In this document: in pieces, positions 56,952 through 64,000 of the stretch
Layout: every line of letters starts with the position of its first letter
How positions within the stretch are numbered: position 1 is the first letter of the stretch
The notes under the pieces: model-generated
Seen by the model: only the letters and a program-made list of their open reading frames with translations
Database searches by the model: none
What the model was told of the DNA's origin: nothing
NCBI GenBank assembly: GCA_039819085.1
Contig: JBCBSQ010000011.1
Span: 1-64,000, forward strand
Reading direction: 5' to 3'
DNA length: 64,000 nucleotides
From: MED-G105 sp039819085
Lineage (GTDB): Bacteria; Pseudomonadota; Alphaproteobacteria; Caulobacterales; Parvularculaceae
Made by a program: the position numbers and the translations under genes

Positions 56952-57634
56952 GCATCAGGATCGAAGACGCGCCATCGCCGAATTCCGACGCCCGCGGCCG
57001 CGGCGTGGACATGGTCGTGTTGCATTACACAGGGATGCAAACCGGCGCGGAGGCGCTGGACCGCCTGCGCGATCCGGCGGCGAAGGTCTCCGCCCACTAC
57101 CTCGTCGAAGAAGACGGACGCGTCTTTCGTCTGGTGGCGGAGGAAAACCGCGCCTGGCACGCAGGCGTTGCGAGCTGGCGCGGCGAGAGCGACATCAACG
57201 CCCGGTCGGTGGGGATCGAGATCGTCAATCCGGGTCATGAATGGGGCTATCGTCCGTTTCCGGAGGAGCAGGTCGCCGCGGTGATCGACCTCGTTGCGGG
57301 CGTTGTCGCGCGCCACGGGGTTAAGCCGGCGCGCGTGGTCGGCCACTCCGACGTCGCGCCCGAGCGCAAGGAGGACCCCGGCGAATTGTTCCCCTGGGAC
57401 CGGCTCGCCGAGAAGAGCCTCGCCATCGGGACCTACAGGGGCGCGCCTGACCCGTCGGTGGACTATTTCGACGCCCTGAAAGCCATCGCCGACATCGGCT
57501 ACGACGCGCCGGATCGCGCCCACGCCGCCGCCGTCCTCGCCTTCCAACGGCGGTTCTGCCCGGCGGCGCTGGGGCAGGGGCTAAGCCCATTGACCAAGGC
57601 CGCGGCGATCTGGGCGGCGGGGGAGGCAAGCTAG
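56948..57634 (+). CDS. N-acetylmuramoyl-L-alanine amidase, AmiD-like
   Basis: This is a zinc amidase of the amidase_2 family that cleaves muramic acid from the stem peptide. Zinc ligands appear as H27 (VVLHYTGM), H133-region (VVGHSDVAPERKEDPG) and the adjacent Asp. AHYLVEEDGRVFRLVAEENRAWHAG and SVGIEIVNPG are typical. The C-terminal part (about 170-228) is a peptidoglycan-binding-like helix bundle ending HAAAVLAFQRRF. No signal peptide is seen, so it may act on recycled anhydro-muropeptides in the cytoplasm, like AmpD; this is inference. Confidence 0.88.
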   Translation: MSIRIEDAPSPNSDARGRGVDMVVLHYTGMQTGAEALDRLRDPAAKVSAHYLVEEDGRVFRLVAEENRAWHAGVASWRGESDINARSVGIEIVNPGHEWGYRPFPEEQVAAVIDLVAGVVARHGVKPARVVGHSDVAPERKEDPGELFPWDRLAEKSLAIGTYRGAPDPSVDYFDALKAIADIGYDAPDRAHAAAVLAFQRRFCPAALGQGLSPLTKAAAIWAAGEAS

Positions 57635-57680
57635 GCTGGCGCCTGGTCCAGCAGTCGCCCAAAGCCGGCGTCATTGGAAA

Positions 57681-57795
57681 CCTCATCCTGAGGAGCATCG
57701 CGCAAGCGATGCGTCCCGAAGGATGGCCGCAATCGACTACGCGCGTTTCTATCCTTCGAGACGCGCGGTCTGCGTCCGCGCTCCTCAGGATGAGG
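57681..57795. repeat. Palindromic intergenic repeat
   Basis: A perfect 16-bp inverted repeat, CCTCATCCTGAGGAGC at 57681-57696 and its complement at 57780-57795, encloses about 83 bp with further internal pairing. This form is typical of the dispersed palindromic elements of alphaproteobacterial genomes. Confidence 0.75.
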
Positions 57796-57891
57796 GCCAT
57801 TGGAGCGTCGGCCTCTTGCGCCTAGCCGGTGATGCGCCGCCAGAGCGAACGCTCGCTTGACCCCCGCGCCGCCGCCCCCCAAATCTACCTA

Positions 57892-58349
57892 CGCGTCGGA
57901 TGGCCGGACGGCCGCGGGGGAAGCTTGCTTCCCTTGAGGAAAGTCCGGGCTCCACGGAGACGAGGCGCCGGGTAACGCCCGGCCGGCGGCGGACCGCATC
58001 GGTCCGTTAGTCGAGGGATAGCGCCGCAGAAAACAAACCGCCTTTGGTCCGGCGACGGATCGACGGTAAGGGTGAAAAGGTGCGGTAAGAGCGCACCGCC
58101 GGCCCAGCAATGGGACGGGCATGGCAAGCCCCGCCTGGAGCAAGACCGAATAGGGATGACGCGGGGAGGCCTTTCGGGGCTGATCCGGGGGTGTCTTCGA
58201 CCCCAGTCGTCCGGGTAGGTTGCTAGAGGCCGCTCGCAAGGGCGGTCCCAGATGGATGGCCGTCCTCTCCCCCCTCTCAAAAGGAGGGCATATGTCCGCA
58301 AGGGCTTTATCGGAGAGACAGAACCCGGCTTACATGGCCGTCCGACGCG
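57892..58349 (+). ncRNA. rnpB: RNase P RNA
   Basis: This is the catalytic RNA of ribonuclease P, which matures tRNA 5' ends. The ends pair (CGCGTCGGA at 57892 with TCCGACGCG at 58341-58349). The conserved core is present: GAGGAAAGTCCGGGCTCC near the 5' end, AGGGTGAAAAGGTGCGGTAAGAGCGCACCG in the middle region (58067-58100) and ACAGAACCCGGCTTAC near the 3' end. The bacterial type A layout is likely. A stretch at 58250-58310 forms a longer variable helix than in a minimal RNA. Confidence 0.93.
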
Positions 58350-58380
58350 CTTTATTCTGTAGGCGAAGCGAAAGAGGTTT

Positions 58381-58824
58381 TTGTTGCCTGAGTTTGATTG
58401 GCCTGTCGCTGACCCATTCGTCCGACATCTGACGGTCGAACCAGGCGACATTGATGAATTCGGCCACGCGAACAATGTGCGCTATGTCGCCTGGGCGATG
58501 GACGTCGCCTGGGCGCATTCAGGTGCGGTCGGCCTTGACTTCGAGGCCTACCGGCGTCTCGGGGCTGGGGTCGTCGTCCACCGCCATGACTTCCAGTATC
58601 TGAAGCCGACGCTGAAGGGCGAGGAGATCGCGGCGGCCACCTGGATCGCGGCCAATGACCGGCGCGTTCGGATCGAGCGGGCGTTCGAATTCCGGCGCGC
58701 TTCGGACGGCGTTGCGCTCTTTCGAGGATCATCCCACATGGTCTGCATTGAATTGGAGGGCGGCCGGCCGACGCGGATGCCGACCGAATTCGTCAGCGCC
58801 TATGCGCCTTCGACCGAGACCTGA
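58381..58824 (+). CDS. Acyl-CoA thioesterase, YbgC/4HBT-like hotdog protein
   Basis: This 147-residue protein has a hotdog fold. The family pattern VEPGDIDEFGHANNVRYVAW contains the catalytic-region Asp/Glu and the HxNN sequence. The later FQYLKPTLKGEEIAAATW and FRGSSHMVCIELEGGRPTRMP segments are typical of 4HBT thioesterases. These cleave acyl-CoA or acyl-ACP thioesters. The start is TTG, with GAGG a few bases upstream. It lies directly after rnpB and 18 bp before yajQ. Confidence 0.85.
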   Translation: MLPEFDWPVADPFVRHLTVEPGDIDEFGHANNVRYVAWAMDVAWAHSGAVGLDFEAYRRLGAGVVVHRHDFQYLKPTLKGEEIAAATWIAANDRRVRIERAFEFRRASDGVALFRGSSHMVCIELEGGRPTRMPTEFVSAYAPSTET

Positions 58825-58842
58825 GCAAAAGAGGAGTCGCCC

Positions 58843-59328
58843 ATGCCGTCATTCGACATTGTCTCGGAGATTGACGTCGCGGAAGCGGATAACGCCGTTC
58901 AGAACGTCATGCGCGAAATCGGCACGCGGTTCGACTTCAAGGGATCGAAATCGACCGTGGAGATGGCCGACGCCGTCATCACCATCAACGCCGACGACGA
59001 CATGAAGCTGCGCCAGATGCACGAGATCCTGCAGGGCAATATGCAAAAGCGCGGCATTGAGCCCGGCTCCCTCGACTATCAGAAAGTTGAGCAGGCGGCC
59101 GGCCAGTCGGTGCGCCAGCAGGTTCTGTTGCGCCAGGGGATCGACAAGGAGACGGCGAAAAAGATCGTCAAGGAGGTCAAGGGCGCGAAGTTCAAGGTGC
59201 AGGCGGCGATCCAGGGCGAGGAACTGCGGATCACCGGCAAGAAGCGGGACGACTTGCAAGAAGTGATCGCGTTCGTGAAGGGCCTGAAAATCGAACAGCC
59301 CCTGCAATTCAAGAATTTTCGCGATTAG
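58843..59328 (+). CDS. yajQ: YajQ family nucleotide-binding protein
   Basis: This is a 161-residue YajQ-type protein with two ferredoxin-like folds. MPSFDIVSEIDVAEADNAV, RFDFKGSKSTVEM and the end QPLQFKNFRD are diagnostic. Homologues in Xanthomonas bind cyclic-di-GMP and act as transcription cofactors; others bind tRNA or GTP. The length is exact for the family. AGAGGAG precedes the ATG. There is no obvious operon link beyond the thioesterase gene upstream. Confidence 0.95.
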   Translation: MPSFDIVSEIDVAEADNAVQNVMREIGTRFDFKGSKSTVEMADAVITINADDDMKLRQMHEILQGNMQKRGIEPGSLDYQKVEQAAGQSVRQQVLLRQGIDKETAKKIVKEVKGAKFKVQAAIQGEELRITGKKRDDLQEVIAFVKGLKIEQPLQFKNFRD

Positions 59329-59489
59329 TCATCGGTAAGGCGCCGCGTCGCCTCACGCGTGGCGCCGTTTCCAAAAGCTTCCGGACGCGCTAAGCGCTGT
59401 TTCAAGAGAACCGGGCGGCGACCCGTTGGCCGACGACGCCATCGTCGCGCGGGACCCCGGGGGAGAGATATCAGACAGGAGCCAATCAC

Positions 59490-59741
59490 GTGGCGGAAAT
59501 CGAAAGCGCGCTGTTGGAGATCATCAAGGAAAACGCCGTGGGCCTCACCGGCGATCCAACGCGTGAGACGGCGATTACGGACCTCGGCATCGACAGCTTC
59601 GCGGTCGTCGAGATCATTTACGAGGTGGAGGAAAAGCTCGGCATCGAGGTGCCGTTCAACGCCAATGAAAATCCGCTCGCCGATATGAAAACGGTTGGCG
59701 ATCTTATCGACGCCGTCAAAGAGATGAGCGGCCAGTCTTAG
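59490..59741 (+). CDS. Acyl carrier protein
   Basis: This 83-residue acidic helical protein has the phosphopantetheine attachment serine S36 in DLGIDSFAVVEI. It is not the usual AcpP, whose motif is GADSLD; IDSFA resembles specialised carriers such as NodF-like proteins. The GTG start follows AGACAGGAG. A ketosynthase gene follows after 189 bp on the same strand, so the pair probably builds a dedicated acyl product rather than bulk fatty acids. Confidence 0.9.
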   Translation: MAEIESALLEIIKENAVGLTGDPTRETAITDLGIDSFAVVEIIYEVEEKLGIEVPFNANENPLADMKTVGDLIDAVKEMSGQS

Positions 59742-59771
59742 GGTCAAGCGTGAGTGACATGCTTCAGGTCG

Positions 59772-59861
59772 CGTCATCCCGGACGGCGGAGCCGATCCGG
59801 GATCTGTCGCAAAAATGGTTGGAGATCCCGGATAACGCCCTTCGGTGTTTCCGGGATTACG
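59772..59861. repeat. Nested palindromic intergenic repeat
   Basis: Outer arms CGTCATCCCGGA (59772-59783) and TCCGGGATTACG (59850-59861) pair with one mismatch. Inner arms GATCCGGGATCT (59794) and AGATCCCGGAT (59823) also pair. This is the form of dispersed alphaproteobacterial palindromic elements, here between the ACP and ketosynthase genes. Confidence 0.65.
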
Positions 59862-59930
59862 TTAGGGAGCGTGCTCACGTGTTGTCTGCGAAATCCTCTA
59901 CTCGTTTAGGCGCCGTGACGTGAGGGCGTT

Positions 59931-61169
59931 TTGAGCGGGTCAGACGCGAACAGGGGCGGACGCCGTGTCGTCGTAACCGGCATGGGCGCGGTCTGCGCCA
60001 CCGGCAAGAGCGTCGGCGAGTTCTGGTCGAACGCCGTTGACGGCGTTTGCGGCACGGAAATTCGCACCATCAAGGCCAATGACGGATCTGAGATTACCGT
60101 GCCCGTGGCTCAGATGGACGGCTTCGAGCCCTTCGCCAAGGAGCTTGGCCGCGATCTTGGCCGCGCCGACGACTTCTCGAGATACGCCGCGTTCGCGGCT
60201 GATCAGGCGGTTGCGGATTCCGGCCTTGATTTCGCCGAAGACGATCTAGGTGGCCGTACGGCGACGATCATCGGCACTGGGATCGGCGGCCAGTCCTCGC
60301 TTGAGGACACCTATATCAGTATGCTGTGCTTCGAAAAGCGCCCGCATCCATTGACAATTTTGCGGCTTATTCCGAACGCCGCGGCGAGCCATCTGTCCAT
60401 TCGCTACGGCCTGCGGGGCCCGGCGTTCGCGATTTCATCCGCATGCGCATCAGGCGCCCATGCAATCGGCGTCGCGGCGGACCTTATCCGGGCGGGGACG
60501 AGCGACGCCGCCGTGGCGGGCGCCTCTGAAGCGATCATCAATAAGGGCGCGCTGCACGCCTGGAAACAGATGCACATCCTGTCGGATGAGTTCTGCCGCC
60601 CGTTTTCGAAGAACCGCAAAGGGCTCATCATTGGCGAAGGGGCGGGCGTTCTGGTGCTTGAGGAGTATGAGCGCGCCAAGGCCCGCGGCGCCGAGATTCA
60701 TGCCGAAATCGTCGGTTTCGGGATGAACGCCGACGGCAATGACATGATCAATCCGGCGGTTGAAGGCGCAGCCGGCTCCATGAAGGCGGCGCTTCAGGGC
60801 GTCCGTCTTCCGGCCGGCGAGAAGATCTACGTGAACGCGCACGGCACCGGCACTTTGATGAACGATCCGACCGAGACGAAAGCCATCCGCGAAACGCTCG
60901 GCGCCGATGCGGACAAGATCGCCGTGTCGTCGACGAAGGCGATGCACGGGCACTTGCTTGGCGCGGCGGGCGGCGTTGAGTCCGTCATGTCAATCAAGGC
61001 GCTGCAGACAGGCATTATTCCGCCCACGATCAATTACGATGAGCCGGACCCGGAATGCGACCTTGACGTGACGCCCAACGAGGCGCGTGAGCGCCCGGTC
61101 GATCTGGCTATCTCTAATTCTTTCGCGTTCGGCGGCCTCAATGCGGTGGTGGCGTTCGGGCGGATCTGA
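59931..61169 (+). CDS. Beta-ketoacyl-ACP synthase, FabF/NodE-like
   Basis: This is a condensing enzyme of the KAS II type with an intact Cys-His-His triad: C172 (SSACASGA), H304 (NAHGTGT) and H341 (AMHGHLLGAAGG). The N-terminus RRVVVTGMGAVCATG is typical. It would condense malonyl-ACP with an acyl chain on the neighbouring carrier. Length (412 aa) is normal. The start is TTG with GAGGGCG upstream; no other start gives the family N-terminus. Its pairing with the unusual ACP resembles NodE/NodF and lipid-decorating systems; the product is unknown. Confidence 0.93.
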   Translation: MSGSDANRGGRRVVVTGMGAVCATGKSVGEFWSNAVDGVCGTEIRTIKANDGSEITVPVAQMDGFEPFAKELGRDLGRADDFSRYAAFAADQAVADSGLDFAEDDLGGRTATIIGTGIGGQSSLEDTYISMLCFEKRPHPLTILRLIPNAAASHLSIRYGLRGPAFAISSACASGAHAIGVAADLIRAGTSDAAVAGASEAIINKGALHAWKQMHILSDEFCRPFSKNRKGLIIGEGAGVLVLEEYERAKARGAEIHAEIVGFGMNADGNDMINPAVEGAAGSMKAALQGVRLPAGEKIYVNAHGTGTLMNDPTETKAIRETLGADADKIAVSSTKAMHGHLLGAAGGVESVMSIKALQTGIIPPTINYDEPDPECDLDVTPNEARERPVDLAISNSFAFGGLNAVVAFGRI

Positions 61170-61232
61170 ATTCGACCTTGATCTTCGACGGCCGAACCGC
61201 GACCCTCAATGCCGCGTTGATTGGGGGCGCTG

Positions 61233-61505
61233 ATGAACCGATTGGTTGTTTTTGTTGGAGCGATTTCGTTTGTCGTCTCGCTTTGGGTGTTGATCGGCTA
61301 CGCCAACCCAAAGATCGCCGCGTTGCGCAGCAGCGCCATTCTCCTCGCGCCGCTCGCTGATCTCTCCGGGCAGGACGTTTCCAGAGAGCTGAAGCATAGA
61401 ATCCAGTTTCTCTATTTCATCCGCAATTTGGGCCTGATCGGCGTTATCGCAAGCAGCGCCGCCGTTCTTATAGGCCTTTTGGATCGGCGGGAGATTCGTC
61501 GTTAG
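61233..61505 (+). CDS. Small two-helix membrane protein, 90 aa
   Basis: This is a hypothetical inner-membrane protein. It has an N-terminal helix (LVVFVGAISFVVSLWVLIGYA) and a C-terminal helix (LGLIGVIASSAAVLIGLLD) flanking a charged loop (LSGQDVSRELKHRIQ). No family is recognised. The ATG at 61233 follows GGGGGCG. It is separated from the ketosynthase gene by 63 bp and might be co-transcribed. Confidence 0.6.
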   Translation: MNRLVVFVGAISFVVSLWVLIGYANPKIAALRSSAILLAPLADLSGQDVSRELKHRIQFLYFIRNLGLIGVIASSAAVLIGLLDRREIRR

Positions 61506-61590
61506 CTCTCGATTTCGTCGCCCAGCGTAACGGCGACGCTCGCCGTCAGCCGTTGCATTCGTCGCCCGCATTGTGAACGAGACAAAAAAG

Positions 61591-61616
61591 GCGCTCCGAC
61601 ATTGGCCGGAGCGCCT
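61591..61616. terminator. Bidirectional terminator
   Basis: A perfect 9-bp stem GGCGCTCCG/CGGAGCGCC (61591-61599 and 61608-61616) is flanked by A6 on the left and TTTC on the right. On the minus strand it ends in T6, a strong Rho-independent terminator for the gene at 61657-62010. Confidence 0.85.
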
Positions 61617-61656
61617 TTCTCTCGACAGCGCAAAAGTGGTCTGAAAGCCAGCAGCG

Positions 61657-62010
61657 TCAGGCGGCGGCTTTCTTCGGCGGCGCGATCTGGTGCAGCCGCG
61701 TCCGGAACTCGGTGAACATGCCGATCAGCACGGTGAGGCCGAAATACCTGACAACGTAGACGCCAAGATCGTCGACGAACGTCGCGGCGATGCCTTCCAT
61801 CGAGCCGGTGACTTCCGTAAAGCCAGCGCCGGCGATCGCCTGGGTCGTCAGCGGCCAGACAAGTTTGTCGATGAAGAGCGCCGCGAAGCCGAGCTTCCAC
61901 ATGGAGTGTTGAGGCGCGAACAGCATCGCCATGAAAAACGCGATGATCAGGGCGCGATAGATGTCGGCGCCTGAAAAGCCAAGGCCGACGATGTAGCTGA
62001 GATCTTCCAT
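61657..62010 (-). CDS. Hypothetical membrane protein, 117 aa
   Basis: This small protein has about three hydrophobic segments (around residues 15-35, 38-55 and 83-103; for example YRALIIAFFMAMLFAP and YVVRYFGLTVLIGMF) and no recognised family. The ATG at 62010 has GGGAG six bases upstream. Longer in-frame starts to 62238 would run antisense to the Ada-like gene leader. A strong terminator follows it. Confidence 0.7.
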   Translation of the reverse strand: MEDLSYIVGLGFSGADIYRALIIAFFMAMLFAPQHSMWKLGFAALFIDKLVWPLTTQAIAGAGFTEVTGSMEGIAATFVDDLGVYVVRYFGLTVLIGMFTEFRTRLHQIAPPKKAAA

Positions 62011-62215
62011 TGAAGTCTCCCTTGGACGGATTTCAATCGGTCGTGGCGGCATTAGGGCTTTGGTAGGGTTAAGGCTCGGTAAAGCGCGCGTCAGTCTGCG
62101 CATTTTGGCCTGGTCAGCGCGGGGAGCGGGGCAAGCGGCCGCAGGAAACGGGTGGGAATCATCGCCTGGCGGGCGCAACGTGGCGGGCGAAGCGGCGAAT
62201 GGAGGGCCCTCGCTC

Positions 62216-63160
62216 ATGTCGACATCTTGCGAAAACATTTCCGCTAGCGCGCCGCCCCCCCGGTCGGAGACGCCGACGGCGGCGTTTCGCGGACCGGATT
62301 TGCGCCTTGACGCGTATGAGCCCGTCGCCGCGGCGATCGATTATCTTGTCGCCCATCGCGACGACCAGCCGAGCCTGGACGACGTCGCCGCCCATATCGG
62401 GCTCAGTTCGGCTCACTTTCAGCGGGTTTTTAAGGCGGGGGCGGGCATTTCGCCGAAGAGGTTCCTGCAACACCTCGCGGCGGCGGACGCGCGCCGCGCA
62501 TTGCTGGACGGGGGCGCGGTGCTCGACGCTGCTTTTGCGGCGGGGCTTTCAGGTCCCTCGCGGCTCCACGATCTTTTTCTGGTCGCGGAGGCGATGACGC
62601 CGGGCGCCTTCCGCCGCAAGGGCGAAGGCGAGACGATCCGCTACGCCACCGCTCATGGGCCGTTTGGCGAGACGCTGATCGGCGCGACGGACAAGGGCGT
62701 TTGCTGGCTTAGCTTTCCGGGCGTCGACGGCCTTGAGCGCTCCATCGCCGAGATGAAGTCCGATTGGCCGGCGGCGACATTCAAGCCGGACGCGGCGTTC
62801 ATCGCGCCGCTCGCATCACAGGCCTTCGCTTTCGCTTCAGGCGCGGCGAGCGATCAACCGGTGCGGCTGCATGTGCAGGGGACCAATTTTCAGTTGAAGG
62901 TCTGGGAGGCGCTTGTGCGCATTCCGCATGGCCGCTTCGCCACCTATGGGCAGGTCGCCGAAGCGATCGGCAAGAAAAGCGCCTCTCGCGCCGTCGGCGC
63001 GGCTGTCGGCGCGAATTCAATCTCTCTCCTCATCCCCTGCCACCGCGTTATTCGCGCGTCGGGCGCGATCCACAATTACCGCTGGGGCAAGGCCCGCAAA
63101 GAAGCGCTTATCGCCCACGAATTGGCGCTTCATGAGACAAAGGCCGTGGAGGCGCGCTGA
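62216..63160 (+). CDS. Ada-like AraC domain fused to O6-alkylguanine-DNA alkyltransferase
   Basis: This is a fusion of an AraC-type DNA-binding domain (about residues 35-135; DVAAHIGLSSAHFQRVFKAG) and a methylguanine-DNA methyltransferase. The active site PCHRV has C275. AYGQVAEAIG-like FATYGQVAEAIGKKSASRAVGAA and the NYRWG motif are typical. The protein transfers methyl groups from O6-methylguanine to itself. The N-terminal zinc domain that senses methyl phosphotriesters in E. coli Ada is absent, so autoregulation by that route is unlikely. The ATG at 62216 with GGAGGG upstream is used. Confidence 0.92.
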   Translation: MSTSCENISASAPPPRSETPTAAFRGPDLRLDAYEPVAAAIDYLVAHRDDQPSLDDVAAHIGLSSAHFQRVFKAGAGISPKRFLQHLAAADARRALLDGGAVLDAAFAAGLSGPSRLHDLFLVAEAMTPGAFRRKGEGETIRYATAHGPFGETLIGATDKGVCWLSFPGVDGLERSIAEMKSDWPAATFKPDAAFIAPLASQAFAFASGAASDQPVRLHVQGTNFQLKVWEALVRIPHGRFATYGQVAEAIGKKSASRAVGAAVGANSISLLIPCHRVIRASGAIHNYRWGKARKEALIAHELALHETKAVEAR

Positions 63161-63343
63161 ATCCCCGAGGTCACGCTGGAGCAGGTTTCAAGGCCCCCCT
63201 TTCCACCGATCATTGCAACCCGCTGATCGGCGTCTATATTCCGCCGCGCCCGGCCGCCTTGCGCGGCCGTGGGACGTTCCGGCGCCGTCGTCTCGAAACC
63301 CCCCGCGCCGCTCACGAATTCTGTCGGGAGACCCTTGGAGCCG

Positions 63344-63679
63344 ATGCTGATTTCAACCGCCTATGCGCAGGCCGGCGCGGCCGCGCCGGAAGCGCCGAGC
63401 CCGCTTCTGCAGCTCGCGCCGCTCGTCTTCTTGTTCGTCGTCTTTTATTTCCTGCTGATCCGTCCGCAGGCGCAGGCGCGCAAAAAGCACATGGAAATGG
63501 TCACTGCCGTGAAGCGCGGAGATCAGGTGGTCACCGCCGGCGGCGTCCATGGCAAGGTGTCGAAGGTGCTCGACGACGACAATCTGATGGTCGACATCGC
63601 CGACGGCGTTTCGATCAAGGTCGTCAAATCGACGCTCTCGAACGTGATCTCGAAGTCGGCGCCGGCGAACGACGGCTGA
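63344..63679 (+). CDS. yajC: Preprotein translocase subunit YajC
   Basis: YajC is a single-span inner-membrane partner of SecDF. It has a short N-terminus (AYAQAGAAA), a membrane helix (LAPLVFLFVVFYFLLIRP, about 24-41) and the conserved RPQAQARKKHMEMV and GDQVVTAGGVHGKV segments. The ATG at 63344 is favoured over upstream starts because it gives the family N-terminus. secD follows after 62 bp, the usual order. Confidence 0.95.
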   Translation: MLISTAYAQAGAAAPEAPSPLLQLAPLVFLFVVFYFLLIRPQAQARKKHMEMVTAVKRGDQVVTAGGVHGKVSKVLDDDNLMVDIADGVSIKVVKSTLSNVISKSAPANDG

Positions 63680-63741
63680 CGGGCTTGAGGATTTTTCGCG
63701 TCGGCGCCGCCATCGTTCGCGCCTGCGCCGGAGGCTTATAG

Positions 63742-64000
63742 ATGCTTCAATTCAATCGCTGGCAGGTGGGGGGCGTTGCGCTCCTGTTGTTCTTCGGGGC
63801 CTTGTTCGCGTTTCCAAATTTCCTGTCGGAAGAGCAGGCCGCGTCCATGCCGGGCTTCGTGCCGCAAACCCGCGTCAATCTCGGCCTCGACCTGCGCGGC
63901 GGCTCGTATCTCTTGCTGAAAGTCGAAACCGACGAGGTGATCGACAATCGGATGGCGGGCCTTCGGCGCGAGTTGCAACGAGAAATGCGCCCGCGCGGCG
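63742..64000 (+). CDS. secD: Protein translocase subunit SecD (5' part)
   Basis: This is the start of SecD, cut by the window end. The N-terminal membrane helix (WQVGGVALLLFFGALFAFPN) is followed by the diagnostic VNLGLDLRGGSYLLL. GGAGG precedes the ATG. SecD, with SecF and YajC, helps exported proteins leave the translocon using the proton gradient. Confidence 0.93.
   Translation, partial: MLQFNRWQVGGVALLLFFGALFAFPNFLSEEQAASMPGFVPQTRVNLGLDLRGGSYLLLKVETDEVIDNRMAGLRRELQREMRPRG

Overview
The window looks like chromosomal DNA of an alphaproteobacterium. The evidence is a DivL-type cell-cycle kinase with tyrosine in place of the phospho-accepting histidine, a 180-kDa-class NAD-glutamate dehydrogenase, a GAAC-N7-GAAC SOS box in front of recA, a cobalamin methionine synthase split off from its homocysteine domain, and high-GC coding sequence. 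A Parvularculales- or Caulobacterales-like organism fits, but the sequence alone cannot fix the genus.

Positions 1 to about 13,412 are the right part of an integrated element; its left end lies outside the window. From left to right it carries: a BfiI-like restriction-modification system (one phospholipase-D-fold nuclease converging on two N4-cytosine-type methyltransferases, visibly AT-richer than its surroundings); an intergenic stretch with palindromes and two DnaA-box-like sites; a SprT-like zinc protease; a cluster built round a VirD4/TraG-type coupling ATPase with several small membrane or basic proteins of unknown function; and a three-gene operon ending in a large serine recombinase. 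The promoter of that operon has a LexA box (GTTC-N7-GTTC) between its -35 and -10 boxes, the same layout as the host recA promoter. Excision or transfer may therefore respond to DNA damage. The recombinase gene runs antisense into an intact tRNA-Ala(CGC) gene, which marks the attachment site.

From 13.4 kb to the end the content is ordinary chromosome. 13.7-18.2 kb: YggT, a glycosyltransferase pair, an aldo/keto reductase and a membrane protein. 18.5-23.9 kb: rpe, a heparinase II/III protein, a CapD-like dehydratase and purH. 24.0-36.3 kb, mostly minus strand: NAD-glutamate dehydrogenase, a membrane protein, a cupin, a TPR protein, divL and an AsmA-family protein. 36.5-40.6 kb: recA and alaS. 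40.7-48.8 kb: a GIN/DUF2807 protein, icd, an acetyltransferase, trmJ, a queuosine-precursor transporter, a protein with a VPLPA-CTERM-like tail, a short malic enzyme and an MlaA-like protein. 49.0-54.3 kb: a methionine/SAM-cycle operon (ArsR-methyltransferase fusion, metF, a PNPOx-fold protein, and methionine synthase without its homocysteine domain) behind a palindromic operator. 54.4-64.0 kb: a TerB-DnaJ protein, an EamA transporter, an amidase, RNase P RNA, a thioesterase, YajQ, an ACP-ketosynthase pair, an Ada-like protein, yajC and the start of secD.

The most novel material is in the first 13 kb: the SOS-controlled recombinase operon, the two-methyltransferase system with its possible self-regulating N-terminal helix-turn-helix, and the VirD4-centred cluster with no relaxase or secretion channel in view. 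In the core, the missing MetH homocysteine domain, the MlaA homologue without a lipobox and the CTERM protein deserve follow-up.
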